From contig NZ_JAEHOQ010000023.1 in NCBI RefSeq assembly GCF_016239305.1, forward strand, positions 1 through 64,000: a stretch of DNA of 64,000 bases, in the 5' to 3' direction. This stretch comes from Proteus vulgaris. Lineage in GTDB: Bacteria > Pseudomonadota > Gammaproteobacteria > Enterobacterales > Enterobacteriaceae. The notes under the pieces are model-generated. The model saw nothing but the letters and a program-made list of their open reading frames with translations, did not search any database and was not told the origin of the DNA. Positions 27,277 through 37,700 of this stretch are shown here, piece after piece; within the stretch, counting starts at the first letter, position 1, and the number at the start of each line of letters is the position of its first letter. The position numbers and the translations under genes are program-made.

Positions 27277-28284
27277 TTAGTTTTTATAATAACTTAAATA
27301 CCAATCAACAAACTGTTTTACACCATATTCTACATTTGTATTTGGTGAGAAACCGGTAGCCTGAGATAAATCTTGGCAATCGGCACAGGTAGAAAGAACA
27401 TCACCATCTTGCATCGGCATTAAATTTAATTTAGCTTTAATATTTAATGATTTTTCAATTGCCTTAATAAAATCCATTAGTTTCGTTGGTTGACCATTAC
27501 CTACATTATAGATTTTATAAGGTGCAGAACTGGACGATGTCTCGCCCTTTTCTACCGTCCAGTTTTCATCCGCTTTGGGAACAATATTAATTAAACGAAC
27601 AACTGACTCTACGATATCACCCACATAGGTGAAATCACGTGTCATATTCCCGCCGTTATAAACATCAATAGGTTCACCGGCAATCATTGCTTTTGTGAAT
27701 TTAAATAATGCCATATCTGGGCGACCCCATGGACCATATACGGTAAAGAATCGTAATCCAGTTGTGGGTAATTGATATAAATGCGAATAACTATGAGACA
27801 TTAGCTCATTGGCTTTTTTAGTTGCTGCATATAATGAAACAGGATGATCAACACTATCTTCCGTTGAGAACGGTTGCTTTTGATTTAAACCATATACAGA
27901 GCTTGAAGAAGAATAGATAAGATGCCCTACATTATTATGACGGCACCCTTCTAATATATTAATATGACCGATAATATTTGCATCAATATAGGCCATTGGG
28001 TTTTCAATCGAATAGCGAACTCCAGGCTGAGCCGCTAGATGAATAACACGATCAAACTGGTGAGTTACAAATAATTGAGCCACTTTTGTTGAATCAACGA
28101 TATCAACTTTCTCAAATTGAAACTTTTCTAACTGTTGTAATTTAGCTAATCGAGCTTCTTTTAAGCGTACATCATAATAATCATTAAGATTATCTATTCC
28201 AACAACATGGTAGCCCATTTCAATTAAACGCTGACTTAAATGAGAGCCAATAAAACCCGCAGCACCTGTTACTAATATTTTCAT
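27277..28284 (-). CDS. UDP-glucuronate 4-epimerase-like NAD-dependent sugar epimerase
   Basis: This 335-residue short-chain dehydrogenase/reductase-type sugar nucleotide epimerase has the NAD motif TGAAGFIGSHL near the N-terminus and the catalytic YxxxK as YAATK. The segments HLAAQPGVRYSIENPMAYIDANI and TVYGPWGRPDMALFKF are typical of UDP-glucuronate 4-epimerases, which make UDP-galacturonate for surface polysaccharides. I start at the ATG at 28284; the longer frame begins with a TTG and lacks family support. It is inserted between hns and galU compared with E. coli. Pairing with galU, which makes UDP-glucose, suggests a role in lipopolysaccharide or capsule sugar supply; Proteus O antigens and core often contain galacturonic acid. 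Confidence 0.82.
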   Translation of the reverse strand: MKILVTGAAGFIGSHLSQRLIEMGYHVVGIDNLNDYYDVRLKEARLAKLQQLEKFQFEKVDIVDSTKVAQLFVTHQFDRVIHLAAQPGVRYSIENPMAYIDANIIGHINILEGCRHNNVGHLIYSSSSSVYGLNQKQPFSTEDSVDHPVSLYAATKKANELMSHSYSHLYQLPTTGLRFFTVYGPWGRPDMALFKFTKAMIAGEPIDVYNGGNMTRDFTYVGDIVESVVRLINIVPKADENWTVEKGETSSSSAPYKIYNVGNGQPTKLMDFIKAIEKSLNIKAKLNLMPMQDGDVLSTCADCQDLSQATGFSPNTNVEYGVKQFVDWYLSYYKN

Positions 28285-28395
28285 ATTATCACTCAAATAA
28301 CCCAATTAATTATTATTCACGTCAACGTTATCATGCTTAATATCACCTTGATTAAACATCATAACGCTTAACATTATCATACTTTACAAAAATCA

Positions 28396-28429
28396 GTATG
28401 GCTCAATACATGATTGCATTGAGCCATAC
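28396..28429 (-). terminator. galU terminator
   Basis: GTATGGCTCAAT and ATTGAGCCATAC form a perfect 12-bp stem. On the minus strand it is followed by TGATTTTTGT. It lies 126 bases after the galU stop. Confidence 0.7.
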
Positions 28430-28554
28430 CTTAATCTCTTGTGATCACTTTATCTAGCCTTTCTCACAAAATCATTTGTCTATGACATACGATGCATTCG
28501 CAAGAATCATGCAATAAAAGCCACCATACAAAATAATTATTACTCAGTGCTATT

Positions 28555-29463
28555 TCACTTTACTTTTAATGATTTTAACCATTGTGCGAAATCTTCACCA
28601 AACTCTTCGTGCTGTATACCATATTCTACGAATGCTTTCATATACCCTAATTTATTACCACAATCGTGGCTTTTTCCTTGTAGGTGATAAGCTTCAACGG
28701 CTTCTTTTTCAATCAGCATCGCAATCGCATCTGTTAACTGAATTTCATCACCCGCACCTGGTGCTGTTTTTGCCAATAATGGCCAAATACTTTCAGATAA
28801 TACATAACGGCCTACGATAGATAAATTCGAAGGTGCTTCTTCTTTTTTCGGTTTTTCGACAACACGAGTAATTGGTTTGCTATCACCTGGGCATAAATGT
28901 TCTCCCATGCAATCCACAATACCATAGTTAGACACTTCATCTTCAGGTACTGGTTCAACTAAAATTTGGCTTGCCCCAGAGTGCTCAAAATGGGAGAGCA
29001 TCTCTTTCAGGTTAACTTTGGTTAAATCCGCGCTGTATCTATCTAAAATAACATCAGGCAAAATGACAGCAAAAGGCTCATCACCAATCAAAGGTTTTGC
29101 ACATAAAATAGCGTGACCTAATCCTTTTGCGATCCCTTGACGAGTTTGCATGATAGTGACGTGGCTCGGGCAAATGCCTTGTACTTCTTCTAGTAGCTGG
29201 CGTTTAACTCGTTTTTCTAAAATAGCTTCTAATTCAAAACTGGTATCAAAATGGTTTTCAATGGAGTTTTTAGAAGAATGTGTGACAAGGACAATTTCAT
29301 TAATACCAGCTGCAATACATTCATTAACTACATATTGAATAAGCGGTTTATCAACCACAGGCAACATCTCTTTCGGAATTGCCTTAGTTGCGGGTAACAT
29401 TCTTGTTCCTAATCCAGCAACAGGGATCACCGCTTTTCTAACTTTACGCACTGCTGATGACAT
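28555..29463 (-). CDS. galU: UTP-glucose-1-phosphate uridylyltransferase GalU
   Basis: This 302-residue enzyme makes UDP-glucose from glucose-1-phosphate and UTP, the donor for lipopolysaccharide core and the precursor of UDP-galactose and UDP-glucuronate. The nucleotidyltransferase signature [20 protein letters not shown] lies at residues 16-35, with VVEKPKKEE further along. The order rssB-galU-hns is conserved with E. coli apart from the inserted epimerase. It is probably transcribed from its own promoter. Confidence 0.96.
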   Translation of the reverse strand: MSSAVRKVRKAVIPVAGLGTRMLPATKAIPKEMLPVVDKPLIQYVVNECIAAGINEIVLVTHSSKNSIENHFDTSFELEAILEKRVKRQLLEEVQGICPSHVTIMQTRQGIAKGLGHAILCAKPLIGDEPFAVILPDVILDRYSADLTKVNLKEMLSHFEHSGASQILVEPVPEDEVSNYGIVDCMGEHLCPGDSKPITRVVEKPKKEEAPSNLSIVGRYVLSESIWPLLAKTAPGAGDEIQLTDAIAMLIEKEAVEAYHLQGKSHDCGNKLGYMKAFVEYGIQHEEFGEDFAQWLKSLKVK

Positions 29464-29642
29464 TATACTTCTCCTGCAATTCGTACCGTTCTATTTTCAG
29501 ATATGAATGGGTACATTAAAAAATAATCGCCAGAGTATACCAGCTAATATCTAAGGATAAACAGAGCCCTACCGCTTAATTGAGATAGTTCTTCATTTAT
29601 GTTTAATATATGCACGATATTCTGTATTTATTTAATCCAAAT

Positions 29643-30662
29643 TTAACTTTTATAGATAGGAGAAAACATTAATTTAATCTGATTAGTATTATCCCAAATT
29701 TTACATTGCCAATTTGTTCCTTCACATTTTATCTGGTTAATATATAAAAGTTGCAAAGTACCTAAAGGAACACCGCTATTCAATTCGAATTTTTTACTCT
29801 CTGTTTTTATTTCAGCTCGTAATCCTGCTGATGCCAATAATATATTTTTTTTCTGTGTATGATAATACCCTAAAGTGATAGGGAATTGCCCTTTTACACC
29901 TATTTCATTCAACATTTTATTAAGTTTATTCAGCATGTTATACATACTTGGAAGCGAACGATTTTTTTCTGACGACTTTAATACATCATTAAATACAACT
30001 CGTAAGAGTAAAGCGACCAAAAGCCCATTTTCATCGTCTCGTGATATATCAACACAATAAAAAATAATTTGATCTTCTGATAAGGCTGCAATATCAAATA
30101 ACAATCCCATTTTAGCTATATCATTTAACTGACGATAATTAACACAATATCCCGCTACAACTTGCTTAACCTGAGGTTGCATCTGTTTTATGAACGACTG
30201 AATATAATGTGTATCTTTTCGTAAACTATTCCAAAGAGGTTCTAAATGTATGCCTTCTATTAATACCGACTCAAAAAAACCAGGGCATAATACTTCAATA
30301 ACTTTTTGTTTTAATTTATCGAGATGTGTTATTGGCTTAAGAAAAATTTCTTGCGCCCCTAAGCGCAACATATCATCTACTTCAGACATATTATCTGTAC
30401 ATGAAATAGCAATAACAGGAATAGCAAGTTTGCGTTGTTCAAGATGACATAAAAATGTAGGACCATTCATAACCGGCATACGAATATCACATAAAATAAG
30501 ATCAGGTAATAATCCCTTATCTAATAAAGATAACGCTTGGCTACCATTATCTGTTGTATAGACACACGCTTTTTCATGTGAAAAATATTCCGTCAGCATA
30601 GTGCGAAAAACAACCTCATCATCAATTATCAAGATTTTTTTACCCACTAAGGCTTTATTCAT
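29643..30662 (-). CDS. rssB: Response regulator RssB (Hnr), sigma-S proteolysis adaptor
   Basis: This 339-residue protein has an N-terminal receiver domain with acidic pocket DDE near residue 15 and phospho-acceptor Asp59 in LILCDIRMPVMNG. The conserved Lys is in IFLKPITHLDK. The C-terminal half is the degenerate PP2C-like domain characteristic of RssB. In E. coli RssB delivers sigma-S (RpoS) to ClpXP. The length matches the E. coli protein (337 residues), and its place next to galU is conserved. rssA, which precedes rssB in E. coli, is missing here; ychJ is divergent instead. Confidence 0.92.
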   Translation of the reverse strand: MNKALVGKKILIIDDEVVFRTMLTEYFSHEKACVYTTDNGSQALSLLDKGLLPDLILCDIRMPVMNGPTFLCHLEQRKLAIPVIAISCTDNMSEVDDMLRLGAQEIFLKPITHLDKLKQKVIEVLCPGFFESVLIEGIHLEPLWNSLRKDTHYIQSFIKQMQPQVKQVVAGYCVNYRQLNDIAKMGLLFDIAALSEDQIIFYCVDISRDDENGLLVALLLRVVFNDVLKSSEKNRSLPSMYNMLNKLNKMLNEIGVKGQFPITLGYYHTQKKNILLASAGLRAEIKTESKKFELNSGVPLGTLQLLYINQIKCEGTNWQCKIWDNTNQIKLMFSPIYKS

Positions 30663-30811
30663 TGGTTACTCCAGTAACTATCGTTTCACATGCCGATTAA
30701 TAAGCGATACATTACTAGTTTAGTTCAACATTGACGTTAATTATTCCCAATCGTTACTTTTTTCAATCTATGGGAAATCGTCATACTAATAACGTGATTT
30801 AGGACATTATT

Positions 30812-31285
30812 TTGTCGAGTTTATGCCCCTGCAATAGCCAATTATTCTACTCTGATTGCTGTGAGCCTTACCATTCAGGTCAGAAAAACGCCCCAACCGC
30901 AGAAGCATTGATGCGTTCGCGTTATAGCGCGTTCGTTAAACATAATGCTAATTACTTAATAAAGACATGGCACCCCTCTTGTCGTGTTGCATCCTTGCAT
31001 GATGAATTAACTTCAGGCTTTCCAAATACACAATGGCTTGGACTCAATGTTATCTCATCGCAGGCAAGCACAAATAAAAATGAGGCATACGTTGAATTCT
31101 CGGCTTGCTTTATTGAAATAAATGCCGATGATAAACAGTACTTACATGAGCGATCTCGTTTTCTAAAAATAGACGATTGTTGGTTTTATATTGACGGTGT
31201 GAAACCAAAAGTAGGACGAAACGATCCCTGCCCTTGTGGTTCAGGGCGTAAATACAAAAAATGTTGTGAAAATAACATCAAATAA
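30812..31285 (+). CDS. ychJ: YchJ-family SEC-C motif protein
   Basis: This 157-residue protein of unknown function carries SEC-C zinc motifs at both ends: [13 protein letters not shown] near the N-terminus and [16 protein letters not shown] at the C-terminus. The middle is an NTF2-like domain ([24 protein letters not shown]). The start is a TTG, preceded by AGGA at 7 bases. It aligns with the family N-terminus MSxLCPC, and no ATG is available in frame before the first motif. It probably forms a transcription unit with purU, 38 bases downstream. Confidence 0.9.
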   Translation: MSSLCPCNSQLFYSDCCEPYHSGQKNAPTAEALMRSRYSAFVKHNANYLIKTWHPSCRVASLHDELTSGFPNTQWLGLNVISSQASTNKNEAYVEFSACFIEINADDKQYLHERSRFLKIDDCWFYIDGVKPKVGRNDPCPCGSGRKYKKCCENNIK

Positions 31286-31323
31286 TTGCAAACACAGAAG
31301 TAAAAGAAAGGATTTATCTATAC

Positions 31324-32172
31324 ATGCAACACCAAAATACTCAAAAAAAAATACTCCGTACTATTTGCCCTGATGCAAAAGGCCTAATCGCAAAAATCAC
31401 CAACATTTGCTACAAACATCAATTAAATATTGTTCAAAATAGTGAATTTGTTGACCATCGTACTGGTCGCTTTTTTATGCGTACTGAGCTTGAAGGCATC
31501 TTTAATGATGAAACTTTTCTTGCTGATTTAGATGATGCGTTACCGCAAGGTTCTCAACGTGAATTGAATACCGCAGGTCGTCGTCGCATTGTGGTTATGG
31601 TGACCAAAGAAGCACATTGCCTTGGCGATTTATTAATGAAGAGCGCATTCGGTGATCTAGATGTGGAAATTGCCGCTGTTATTGGTAATCACGACACGTT
31701 AAAACATTTAGTAGAACAATTTGGTATTCCTTTCCATCTTGTTAGTCATGAAGGGTTAACCCGTGATCAACATGATGAAAAATTAATTGCACAAATTAAT
31801 CAATATAAACCTGATTATGTTGTACTCGCAAAATACATGCGTGTATTAACGCCTGCATTTGTACAAAACTTCCCAAATCAAATTATCAATATTCATCACT
31901 CTTTCTTGCCAGCCTTTATTGGTGCTCGTCCTTACCATCAAGCTTATGAACGTGGGGTTAAGATCATTGGTGCTACTGCTCACTACGTAAATGATAATTT
32001 AGATGAAGGCCCAATCATCACACAGAACGTAATTAACGTTGACCACACATTCTCAGCAGAAGATATGATGAGAGCTGGTCGTGATGTAGAGAAGAATGTA
32101 CTTAGCCATGCTTTATATTGGGTGCTTTCACAACGCGTATTCGTTTATGGTAACAGAACGATTATTTTATAA
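31324..32172 (+). CDS. purU: Formyltetrahydrofolate deformylase PurU
   Basis: This 282-residue hydrolase releases formate from 10-formyltetrahydrofolate and so supplies formate for purine synthesis by PurT. An N-terminal ACT domain (ILRTICPDAKGLIAKITNIC) precedes the formyltransferase domain. Catalytic Asn/His residues are in NIHHSFLPAFIGARPYHQAY and the Asp in DNLDEGPII. The order purU then tRNA-Tyr matches the E. coli purU/tyrTV neighbourhood. Confidence 0.96.
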   Translation: MQHQNTQKKILRTICPDAKGLIAKITNICYKHQLNIVQNSEFVDHRTGRFFMRTELEGIFNDETFLADLDDALPQGSQRELNTAGRRRIVVMVTKEAHCLGDLLMKSAFGDLDVEIAAVIGNHDTLKHLVEQFGIPFHLVSHEGLTRDQHDEKLIAQINQYKPDYVVLAKYMRVLTPAFVQNFPNQIINIHHSFLPAFIGARPYHQAYERGVKIIGATAHYVNDNLDEGPIITQNVINVDHTFSAEDMMRAGRDVEKNVLSHALYWVLSQRVFVYGNRTIIL

Positions 32173-32217
32173 GTCCCCAATCCATTAATTTTGAATACAT
32201 TATGGCTATCTAAAAAT

Positions 32218-32246
32218 AAACCGCGATACAAAACATATCGCGGTTT
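32218..32246 (+). terminator. purU terminator
   Basis: AAACCGCGATA and TATCGCGGTTT form an 11-bp stem with a 7-base loop followed by ATTTATC, 46 bases after purU. Confidence 0.8.
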
Positions 32247-32359
32247 ATTTATCTTCTATTAATTTTCACGTTTTTGCTTAAAATCAACACAATAGAGCGC
32301 AAAGGCTGAACAATACGCACACTTTTACAGCAATCGATCTATTTTCAGTAAAATAGCGC

Positions 32360-32396
32360 TTTACAGAGCTACGGTATTTGGTATTATTGCGCCCGC
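32360..32396 (+). promoter_or_regulatory. Stringent-type promoter of tRNA-Tyr
   Basis: TTTACA (-35) and TATTAT (-10, 32382-32387) are 16 bases apart. GCGCCCGC follows directly, the GC-rich discriminator of stable-RNA promoters subject to ppGpp control. Confidence 0.7.
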
Positions 32397-32425
32397 TGTC
32401 ACGGACAGCAAAACAATTTAATGTT

Positions 32426-32510
<85 letters not shown>

Positions 32511-32540
32511 TCTCTTCTTAGCATCACCCTAAAGAACTCT

Positions 32541-33404
32541 CTATTCTATTTTTCCAATTAAATCAATAAAACGATTCAACACACTTGAATGGTACTTAGA
32601 TTTATAAATATAACAGTTGTACAATATTGCAGGCTGAGTTAAGGGAATAAAACAGAGTTTTCCTTCATGCACATCCTTCAATGGATTTTCATCTGTGAAT
32701 AAAAGAGAATGGTGTGTTTGAATAAAACGTAAACAACAATTAAGATCATCCATTATTCTAACACAAACGAGTTTTCCCCCATCTCTTATTTCATTCTCTA
32801 ATTTTTTTATTTTAGCTGTTTTGTATAATGCGGGATCACATAACCAAATATTTTCACTTAAGAGTCTCTCAATATTCTTATTAACACTATCAGCAATTTC
32901 TTGCTGACAACAAATCCCCAAATATTTATTGTCTATTTTATGAATAAGACTAAATTTTTCACTAATAATTTTTTCTGAGCTTAATATTAATGTATTTCCA
33001 TCATAATCAGGTATTTCATCAAAGTTTTCTTTTGAAAATCGCATTATATTTATATGAGAGTAATTTTTATTAGCTGCCTGATAAAGCTCCGTTAAATACT
33101 GACTTTTCCCCCAATCATAATAAACATGAATACTATTATTAATAATACCTGAGGTATGTTTTTTTGTTATCTCTTTTTCCTGAAGATAAAGTGATTTTAA
33201 ATCATTATAAAGCTCAAGTCCTTCTTGCGTTAAGCTCATACCGAACTTCTCTCGCTTGAATAGACGCTTTCCCAATACTGCCTCAAAGTCTTTGATAGAT
33301 TTAGCGACTGGAGGTGTCGTTCGATTCATGACACGAGCTGCTTTACTTAATGAACCATTTTCAACTACGGCCATAAAGGCTTCTAATTTACGAGAAAAAA
33401 ACAT
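32541..33404 (-). CDS. LysR-type transcriptional regulator
   Basis: This 287-residue regulator has an N-terminal winged helix-turn-helix (residues 1-60: FSRKLEAFMAVVENGSLSKA, then AARVMNRTTPPVAKSIKDFE) followed by an AT-rich-coded effector-binding domain. The recognition helix reads TPPVAKSIKDFE where most family members have a Ser-rich SQPAVSRQI-type sequence, so its target site is probably unusual. AAAGGA precedes the ATG. It starts immediately downstream of the tRNA-Tyr 3' end in convergent orientation and has no obvious divergent target gene other than xthA. Base use is more AT-rich than in the core genes, compatible with acquisition. The target is unknown. Confidence 0.85.
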   Translation of the reverse strand: MFFSRKLEAFMAVVENGSLSKAARVMNRTTPPVAKSIKDFEAVLGKRLFKREKFGMSLTQEGLELYNDLKSLYLQEKEITKKHTSGIINNSIHVYYDWGKSQYLTELYQAANKNYSHINIMRFSKENFDEIPDYDGNTLILSSEKIISEKFSLIHKIDNKYLGICCQQEIADSVNKNIERLLSENIWLCDPALYKTAKIKKLENEIRDGGKLVCVRIMDDLNCCLRFIQTHHSLLFTDENPLKDVHEGKLCFIPLTQPAILYNCYIYKSKYHSSVLNRFIDLIGKIE

Positions 33405-33834
33405 AATTCACCATTCCTTTGCTGTGTTGAACAAATAATTTCATTAATCCATTTAATGTAAATAAAACATAGATTAATTAACTTAAAAATTAATTTTATA
33501 TAAATATGCTCTTACCTCCTTTTAATGAATACAATTTATAACTTTAATGTTATTTTTATTATGTCATTATTCTTTACATATAAAGAATAATAATACTTAT
33601 ATTCTTCTATCAAAGATTAGTTTATGTTTCCACTTTGTTTAATTAATAATTTTTATTATGCAATAGACTATTTTTATTAATTTATCGTACTTTCTTTGAT
33701 CCCTCTTTATTTTATCTGGTTTTATCTTTCTATTGATAAGCCGTGCCATGATTTAAGTGATTTACTTACATTCATTTTATGATCCTGATAGTATAAGACA
33801 TCCTATTATTCAATATATAAATGGTTACAGTCAC
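33405..33834. other. Divergent region between the LysR gene and xthA
   Basis: This very AT-rich stretch of 430 bases contains no gene. It must contain the promoters of both flanking genes. I see no clear LysR-type T-N11-A operator that stands out from the AT background. Confidence 0.5.
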
Positions 33835-34641
33835 ATGAAATTTGTCTCTTTCAATATTAATGGTTTACGTGCTCGCCCCCACCAACTTGAAGCTATTATA
33901 GAAAAACACCAGCCTGATGTTATCGGACTTCAAGAAACGAAAGTTCATGATGATATGTTCCCATTAGAAAGTGTGGGTTCTTTGGGCTACCATGTTTTTT
34001 ATCATGGCCAAAAAGGACATTATGGCGTTGCTTTATTAACAAAAGCAAAACCTGTCGCAATACGTAAAGGCTTCCCAGGCGACGATGATGATGCACAACG
34101 CCGAATGATCATGGCTGATATTGAAACACCAGCAGGATTACTCACTGTAATGAATGGGTACTTTCCTCAAGGTGAAAGCCGTGATCATGAAACAAAATTC
34201 CCAGCAAAAGAAAAATTCTATGCTGATTTACAAAACTATCTGACAACCAGTTTAAAACCGACCTCTCCTGTTCTTATTATGGGTGATTTAAATATTAGCC
34301 CAACAGATAAAGATATTGGTATTGGCGAAAATAATATGAAACGCTGGTTAAAAACAGGGAAATGCTCTTTCCTGCCTGAAGAACGTGAATGGTTGGCAAC
34401 ATTGATGGGCTGGGGATTAACAGATACTTTCCGCCAACAATATCCTGAAACAGATGATAAGTTCTCGTGGTTTGATTATCGTTCTAAAGGATTTGATGAC
34501 AACCGTGGACTACGTATCGATTTACTCTTAGCTAGTCGTTGTTTAGCAGATAATTGTATTTCAACAGGAATTGATTACGATATTCGTGGAATGGAAAAAC
34601 CATCCGACCACGCCCCTGTCTGGGCTGAATTTAAAATCTAA
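33835..34641 (+). CDS. xthA: Exodeoxyribonuclease III
   Basis: This 268-residue exonuclease and AP endonuclease acts in base-excision repair. The metal and catalytic residues are visible in [14 protein letters not shown] (Asn), GLQETKVHD (Glu), [10 protein letters not shown] (Asp-Asn) and DHAPVWAEF (Asp-His). I start at the ATG at 33835 because it gives exactly the E. coli length and begins at the conserved [12 protein letters not shown]; the 26 extra codons upstream have no family match. The ribosome binding site is weak. It marks the left border of the AT-rich peptide cluster. Confidence 0.96.
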   Translation: MKFVSFNINGLRARPHQLEAIIEKHQPDVIGLQETKVHDDMFPLESVGSLGYHVFYHGQKGHYGVALLTKAKPVAIRKGFPGDDDDAQRRMIMADIETPAGLLTVMNGYFPQGESRDHETKFPAKEKFYADLQNYLTTSLKPTSPVLIMGDLNISPTDKDIGIGENNMKRWLKTGKCSFLPEEREWLATLMGWGLTDTFRQQYPETDDKFSWFDYRSKGFDDNRGLRIDLLLASRCLADNCISTGIDYDIRGMEKPSDHAPVWAEFKI

Positions 34642-34664
34642 TAGTAATTAATCTTTATTCAAAA

Positions 34665-34697
34665 AAGCACTTCATCAAGATAACGAATGAAGTGCTT
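34665..34697. terminator. Terminator between xthA and the peptide cluster
   Basis: AAGCACTTCAT and ATGAAGTGCTT form an 11-bp stem. It lies between the convergent xthA and UvrA-like genes with A-rich and T-rich flanks. Confidence 0.75.
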
Positions 34698-34746
34698 AAT
34701 TATTAGCTATAACTCGCTGATCTATAAAAATCGGGTAACTACATAA

Positions 34747-37700
34747 TTAATTACTAATAATTACAGTATTAGTTTTTATCCACTCTATAGATAAATTTTC
34801 AACAATTTCTTTTTGTTCAGCAGAAAGGTTTTCTATATTTTTAATAATTATGCAAGTTCCATAAATATTATGAGAAAAATGAGATACAAATTGTACTATC
34901 CCTCTAGTTTGTGCATTAAGTTCATTTATATCCATATTAAAACTAACTTTATCTCTTGTTAATTTATTTAATAGATTAATAATTTCCAATATTTTATTTA
35001 TATATATATCTTCTGGATGAATAAAAGTTAGTTTTTTAATAATTTCAGTAATGGACAAATTTAGCCATTCACTATAATACATATTATTATATTTAATATT
35101 TTTAAATTCATTTTGTAGTAAAGCCGAAGAACAAACAGGGCATACTATTTTCTCTTTATTTTTATTAATATATCTTGATATAGTATCATCTGGGTAATAC
35201 TTATAATGTTGAATAGCATTATCTATAATTCCATTCCAGAAAAACACCTCATTACCAATAATTATTGAATCATTAAATCCATTAAATAAACATGATAATT
35301 CATCATCACCGAGTTCTGAAATTTTTCCATTCCAATCAATGTTAAATTCATTTAATACATACTTTGATATCTCTTTAAATGATGTACTATTCCTAAGAAA
35401 TTTAATACAACTTTTAGATAATTGATCTGATTCAATAAATATACTACGAGGTAAAGAATAAATTATTCCTTTCCCCAAACATTTAAAACATTTTCCTGTT
35501 GAGCTTTGAGGATTAATAACATACCTTAATATTGAGTTTAATTCAGGATTAGCTAACATAAATCCGTGAATTAAATATTCATTAACTCCTAATATCTCAC
35601 CTATACTCAAATAATATCTATATTTATCAGCATTAAAGTCAATGTTTATCATTAGTGGAATATTAGTGTTTACTTTATAACCATCATCTAAAAATTTAAA
35701 ATTAGAATAATTACTAATACTTGCTTTTAAAAATAAATCTTCAACAAATCTGTATGTATTATATATTAATTTATTTTTATTTTTAAAAAAATTGACTTCA
35801 TGTTTTTTTATTGTGAGAGATTCTTCATCAATAGCTATACTATAATTTTGTATATCTGCTATGGATATTTCCTCAGTTTTTTTATATTGTTTATGACTAT
35901 TAATTAGCGCTCTAGAAGTAGTAGTATTATTAAATTGAAATCGAGGTCCACAAAAGATCAAATATCCACCATCTTTTCCTGCAGATGGTCCTATTTCAAT
36001 AATTTGATCACTTTTAGCAATAAATTCAAGATTATGCTCAACACTTATTATTGTATTGCCATTATTTATTATTTTACGAAGTGCATCATAAAGTTTTCCA
36101 ATATCACTATAATGTAATCCCTTGGCTGGTTCATCAAGTAGGCATAATGTATGTGTTTCATTCTGAGAAAGTACATTTATCAGCATAACTCGTTGAAATT
36201 CGCCTTTTGACAAAGTGGTAGAATTCCTTGAAAAAGAGAGATAGCCTACCCCTAATTGAATTGCCGCCTGACAAATACTATGAATTTTTGAATCCTTCGT
36301 AAGTTCTAAAAGAACAGACATTGGATGATTCATATAAGTATAAAAATCCATATCATTATACTTATACTTTAAGGTATTTTTATCATAACGTTTCCCATCA
36401 CAGTATGTACAAATACCTACATTTTCTTTTTCTTTTGTTAAAATTATTCCTTTACCTTGACAATAAATACATTTTCCTTGTAAAGAAGCAGAAGAAAATA
36501 TCTTATGGTCTACTTTATTATTTTTAGCAAAAAGTTTTGCAAGATACTCTGAAACACCAAGAATAGTTGCAATACTTGATAATGAATTTTTTTGTTTCCC
36601 TTTTTGCTTAATATAAACTATTTTATTAAAACCAAATTCATCCATATTATTAGATACGCGTTCAAATATTACTTTATCTAGTAAGGTGGTTTTCCCACTA
36701 CCAGAAACACCACATATTGTTGTTATCTTTTCATATGGAATATTGATAGAAATGTTTTTTAAATTATTTTCTTTTAAATTTTCAAATGAAAAAAAACCTT
36801 TATTAAATTCGTTTGAAACATCGTCATTTAAGATCTTAAAAGGTTTTTCATTAAATAGCATATTTGATGTTAATGTATTAAAATCTGAAACATTAGAGTA
36901 TTTCGTATTAAATAATATTTCCCCTCCTTTTTCTCCTGCACCTGGACCAATATCTATAATATTATCACATTGCTCGAGTACCCGCTTATTATGTTCGACT
37001 AAAATAATTGTATTACCTAGTTTTTTTAATCGATAAAATACATTCATAAGTGGTGTTAGATCATTATAATGAAGCCCAGATGAGGGTTCATCTAATAGAT
37101 AGCAAACATCCCTTAGATCTGAATTTAGCATAGAACAGAGTTTGATTCTCTGCATTTCCCCACCGCTAAGACTAGGGCTTGAGCGATTTAACGAGAGATG
37201 ACCACAAGATACCTGAATAAAATTATTAAGTTTCACACTTAATAATTTTAAGTTTCGAATCTGTTGTTCTGTTTTAGAACACCAGTCATTTAATTCTGAA
37301 ATTGTTAAAAGTAAAATATTGCGTATTGTATTATCTTCAATCTTAAATGCATCAATAAGGGGATCAATTCTTGTTCCGTTACAATGAAAACATTCACATT
37401 CATTAATAAATGGAGCTAATATTTCTTTCCTTTGACCTCTACTATATATATCTAAAAGATAATTAATGACACCAAGAAATTTAATATTTTTTTTACCTCC
37501 TTTAATATCTTGAAAGCTAATTATTTCATCTGAACCAAATAATAATAAATTTAATTCCAATTGAGATAGTTTATTAATAGGTGTTTGTATGTTTATATTA
37601 TTATTTTTTAAAAATGCCTCAATAAATTTACCAGTGACTGTTGTGTATTTTATTCCTTTATCACTAACAAAACATATAGAATTATTTAAAATCCCTTTGT

